Shown piece by piece: positions 19,474 to 22,259 of a stretch of DNA of 22,259 nt (within the stretch, counting starts at the first letter, position 1; every line of letters begins with the position of its first letter). The stretch lies in contig NWUY0300008582.1 in assembly GCA_004151065.3 (NCBI GenBank), positions 42,222-64,480 of the forward strand. Reading direction: 5' to 3'. A model generated the notes under the pieces. It did not search any database. It was not told the DNA's origin and was given only the letters and a program-made list of their open reading frames with translations. The position numbers were made by a program, and so were the translations under genes. The stretch comes from Larix sibirica. Its lineage: Eukaryota > Streptophyta > Pinopsida > Pinales > Pinaceae.

Positions 19474-19645
19474 CAATTTCACAAACCAAATACAAATTTT
19501 GTTTTTTATGCAAAATGCAAACCTACTTTTCAAATGAAAATTGGCAATTCACACCAACCAAAATACAAAATTTTGTTTTTGATGCAAAATATAGACTCAA
19601 ATTTTCAAATGAAAAACTTATAATTCGCACAAACCAAAATACATT
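19474..19645. repeat. Diverged tandem repeat, about 71-76-base period
   Basis: Units start at 19474 (CAATTTCACAAACCAAATAC), 19545 (CAATTCACACCAACCAAAAT) and 19621 (TAATTCGCACAAACCAAAAT). The first two also share a TTTTGTTTTT-ATGCAAAAT block and a TTTTCAAATGAAAA block. The second duplicated segment (21250) starts inside this repeat. Confidence 0.6.
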
Positions 19646-20425
19646 TTTATTAATGATCCAACTTTTTACTTTTCCACTTAATGAAAATAAACTATTTGAT
19701 GAACAACTACACTAATGCAAACAATATGAACAAGGTTTGATATTCCCATCACTACAAATGATAGCGGCCTCAAACAAAGGACCTTTTAACCATACAAATT
19801 TTATGAATTCGAGAAAAAACAAGCCAAGCACATGTTTTATAGACTGAAACAATCAATTCAGTTTACTAGGAAACAATATTTGGTTAAGCCTAATTCTTGC
19901 ATACAAATGAAATAATCAGAGACATAAACATGAAGAATTATGTTCTGATCTTTCACTTTGAAGGTCTACCAAATCACAAACAGTGAAATGAAAATGAAAC
20001 AAGGATACTTTTTTAAAAGACTTTTCACCTTGAGTTGATTCAAAAAGCAAGTTGAAATTGATCAAACAACATCCAGACTTATCCTGAGGGGCCACAAAGG
20101 AACCCAACACACTCAGACACTTTCAAACACACTTAGTCAATTGTACAGGATGACGAAAAATGTGAAAAACTCACACTTTCAAGGAATTTGCACCTATATC
20201 TTAGGTTGCTAGCAAATGATTCACTATTGTGCATAAGATTGCACAGGAATTACCAGGGAAATCACTTCTGTAAGTGCTACATGAAGCAAAGGACTCCTGA
20301 GAGGTTTGATAAATAAGAATGCATACTCAGAAAAATTAAAAACTAAAGGTTTCTTTGGGTATCCAAGGTATATTCAAACTAGACAAAGACTTAATCAACT
20401 TAAACACACTAGAGGAAATGACCAA
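19589..20425. repeat. Direct duplication block 2, first copy
   Basis: 837 bases match 21250-22086 at an offset of 1661. I find only a few differences, all near the left end (in AACTTTTTACTTTTCC versus AAATTTTTACTATTCC, and AACAAGG versus AACAAAG). Sequence to the right of 20425 is still related to 22087 onward but clearly diverged. Confidence 0.85.
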
Positions 20426-20465
20426 GAAGCCCCATAGTAGATGGTGTTCCCTAGTAGAGTCGCCA
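19646..20465 (-). mobile_element. 5' internal region of a minus-strand LTR retrotransposon, copy 1
   Basis: The placement follows from the PBS-like site at its right end. Reading leftward on the minus strand this would be the untranslated leader and start of gag. A 64-codon open frame at 19916-20110 (-) matches no family I know. The left limit is arbitrary, since I can find neither a body nor a second LTR in this window. Confidence 0.4.
20448..20465 (-). other. Primer-binding-site-like sequence, minus strand, copy 1
   Basis: On the minus strand this reads TGGCGACTCTACTAGGGA, close to the TGGCGACTC-x-GCTGGGGA seen next to LTRs in many plant Ty3-type elements. Four bases separate it from the presumed LTR end (AACAACA on the minus strand). 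Confidence 0.55.
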
Positions 20466-20469
20466 GTTA

Positions 20470-21248
20470 TGTTGTTAAGGAAAACTTCCAAATGATTTGG
20501 GATTTATCACCAACATACGAGGGTTACAGAAAATAGACACCTAAGGTTTTGAATGAAAGCAATTCATACTTTTAACTATGAATCAAGATCAAACAAATCT
20601 AAATTTGAGGGTTTGAAGGCAAAGAAATTAATGCACCTTGTTTATGAAGGTTGGTCCTAGATTTCTTTACTCCTTTAGATATTCTCCATGAACTCAATCC
20701 AAGAACCTGCAACAAAACCACAATACCTTCTTTAAACAAAATTGGCTACACAAAGATTATTGTAGTTAAGATATAACATAGAAATGAAACTAGTTAATCA
20801 AATACATATCAACATCTGAGCCAAAACTGATACTAAAGATAAACAATGAATATGGGGAAGGGAAATATGTCCAATATATATTGAATAGAAGCAAAAGTAC
20901 AAAAATCAGACCATGTTCTTCTAGGCACTTCATCGAAACTGAAACTTTGGGCCTCTCCTATGCAAGTTCTCCACAACTCCCACTCCAAATCTCCACATGA
21001 ACAAAGGTATAAACTATTTGAGGGAAATATCTTCAGAATACAGGGATCAAGATCAATGATCAAGGTTAAAGACAAAGGTAAGGACAATGTATGGCAAGTA
21101 AATCCTCCAGCATAACATTACAATGGGAAAGCTCTCCCATTTGGTCTATCTTATTTCTCTTTATAGTTATTGAGGATAGTTACCATGCGGTTTGGGGAAG
21201 TTGTAACTAAGTAGGTGGTTCACAAAACCACCCTAACTCCCTCAATTT
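20470..21248 (-). repeat. Presumed 5' LTR of the minus-strand element, copy 1 (cut by gap)
   Basis: On the plus strand it starts TGTTGTTAAGG right beside the PBS-like site, so on the minus strand it ends CCTTAACAACA. It runs at least to the N at 21249, so its U3 end is not defined. A minus-strand TATA-like CTATAAAGAG at about 21157-21166 is suitably placed for an LTR promoter. The first 120 or so bases are related to 22131-22259. The reading frame at 20833-21087 (-) looks incidental. Confidence 0.45.
21157..21166 (-). promoter_or_regulatory. TATA-like box in minus-strand LTR
   Basis: The minus strand reads CTATAAAGAG about 690 bases upstream of the presumed LTR end. This is only a positional prediction. 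Confidence 0.3.
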
Positions 21249-21249
21249 N
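21249..21249. other. Single-N assembly gap, junction 2
   Basis: A lone N separates the presumed LTR from a sequence that restarts in mid-repeat, identical to 19589 onward. As at 4559, a long duplication begins precisely at the N. Confidence 0.85.
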
Positions 21250-22086
21250 ATATAGACTCAAATTTTCAAATGAAAAACTTATAATTCGCACAAACCAAAA
21301 TACATTTTTATTAATGATCCAAATTTTTACTATTCCACTTAATGAAAATAAACTATTTGATGAACAACTACACTAATGCAAACAATATGAACAAAGTTTG
21401 ATATTCCCATCACTACAAATGATAGCGGCCTCAAACAAAGGACCTTTTAACCATACAAATTTTATGAATTCGAGAAAAAACAAGCCAAGCACATGTTTTA
21501 TAGACTGAAACAATCAATTCAGTTTACTAGGAAACAATATTTGGTTAAGCCTAATTCTTGCATACAAATGAAATAATCAGAGACATAAACATGAAGAATT
21601 ATGTTCTGATCTTTCACTTTGAAGGTCTACCAAATCACAAACAGTGAAATGAAAATGAAACAAGGATACTTTTTTAAAAGACTTTTCACCTTGAGTTGAT
21701 TCAAAAAGCAAGTTGAAATTGATCAAACAACATCCAGACTTATCCTGAGGGGCCACAAAGGAACCCAACACACTCAGACACTTTCAAACACACTTAGTCA
21801 ATTGTACAGGATGACGAAAAATGTGAAAAACTCACACTTTCAAGGAATTTGCACCTATATCTTAGGTTGCTAGCAAATGATTCACTATTGTGCATAAGAT
21901 TGCACAGGAATTACCAGGGAAATCACTTCTGTAAGTGCTACATGAAGCAAAGGACTCCTGAGAGGTTTGATAAATAAGAATGCATACTCAGAAAAATTAA
22001 AAACTAAAGGTTTCTTTGGGTATCCAAGGTATATTCAAACTAGACAAAGACTTAATCAACTTAAACACACTAGAGGAAATGACCAA
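21250..22086. repeat. Direct duplication block 2, second copy (minus-strand element leader)
   Basis: Second copy of 19589-20425, including the same 64-codon minus-strand open frame at 21577-21771. As in copy 1, it is followed by a PBS-like site and an LTR start. No gene is recognised. Confidence 0.85.
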
Positions 22087-22108
22087 AAGAGCTCTACAGT
22101 AGATGGTT

Positions 22109-22126
22109 TCCTCAGTGGAGTCGCCA
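22109..22126 (-). other. Primer-binding-site-like sequence, minus strand, copy 2
   Basis: The minus strand reads TGGCGACTCCACTGAGGA. The first nine bases equal those at copy 1 and the rest differ at a few positions. That conservation across otherwise diverging flanks supports a functional site in the parent family. Confidence 0.55.
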
Positions 22127-22130
22127 ATTT

Positions 22131-22259
22131 TGTTGTTAAAAAAAACTTCCAAATGATTGGGGCTATATCACCAACATATTGGGTTCAGCTAAACAGACAC
22201 CTAAGGGTTTGATTGGAAGCAATTTAGACTCTTTATTATGAATTAAAACCAAGCAAATA
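22131..22259 (-). repeat. Presumed 5' LTR of the minus-strand element, copy 2 (runs off window)
   Basis: It starts TGTTGTTAAA on the plus strand, four bases past the PBS-like site, and follows the same course as 20470 onward (AACTTCCAAATGAT, ATCACCAACATA, AGACACCTAAGG) with many substitutions. Confidence 0.45.

Noticed and set aside
1-22259. CRISPR arrays, rRNA or tRNA genes, bacterial operons, defence systems
   Set aside because: No regularly spaced short repeats, no tRNA cloverleaf or rRNA core sequence, and the coding remnants are all eukaryotic retrotransposons.

Overview
The window looks like a stretch of plant nuclear heterochromatin. It is AT-rich and consists almost entirely of old, broken, nested retrotransposons, with no intact host gene. 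A gymnosperm (conifer-like) source fits best: the LTR pair is very diverged, coding remnants carry many stops and frameshifts, and the element types are plant ones (L1-type LINE with a C-terminal RNase H, Ty3/gypsy chromovirus, LINE ORF1 of the DUF4283 type). That assignment is inference; nothing in the sequence names a species.

Layout. 1-606: decayed gag-like fragment of an LTR retrotransposon. 611-2508: 3' part of a LINE (zf-RVT and RNase H domains, 3' UTR, A tail). 2509-4292: non-coding flank. 4293-4558: first 266 bases of a gypsy LTR, cut off by a single N at 4559. 4560-9170: a longer copy of the LINE (part of the endonuclease, RT, zf-RVT, RNase H, 3' UTR). 9171-10954: the same flank again. 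10955-17645: a complete but dead gypsy chromovirus with both LTRs, PBS, gag, protease, RT, RNase H, chromodomain remnant and polypurine tract. Its integrase has been deleted, and about 1.4 kb is inserted just after the RT FDD motif. 17646-18262: probable fragment of a LINE ORF1. 18263-19473: nothing recognisable. 19474-22259: minus-strand LTR-retrotransposon material in two copies, each with a primer-binding-site-like sequence and an adjoining LTR, separated by a second single N at 21249.

The strongest structural signal is the pair of long direct duplications. Block 611-4558 recurs at 7273-11220 (offset 6662), and block 19589-20425 recurs at 21250-22086 (offset 1661). Each has one boundary exactly at a lone N, and identity changes abruptly at or near the other boundary. 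This is more like a scaffolding or haplotype artefact than biology, although recent segmental duplication or gene conversion cannot be excluded from sequence alone.

Nothing here works as an operon or pathway. Within each element the domains would once have acted together: LINE ORF2 nicks and reverse transcribes, and gypsy gag-pol packages, copies and integrates. All are now non-functional. I found no convincing undescribed system. The points most worth checking are the duplications at the Ns, the transition-type stop codons in the LINE, the integrase-deleted gypsy, and the minus-strand element whose internal copies match while their LTRs differ.
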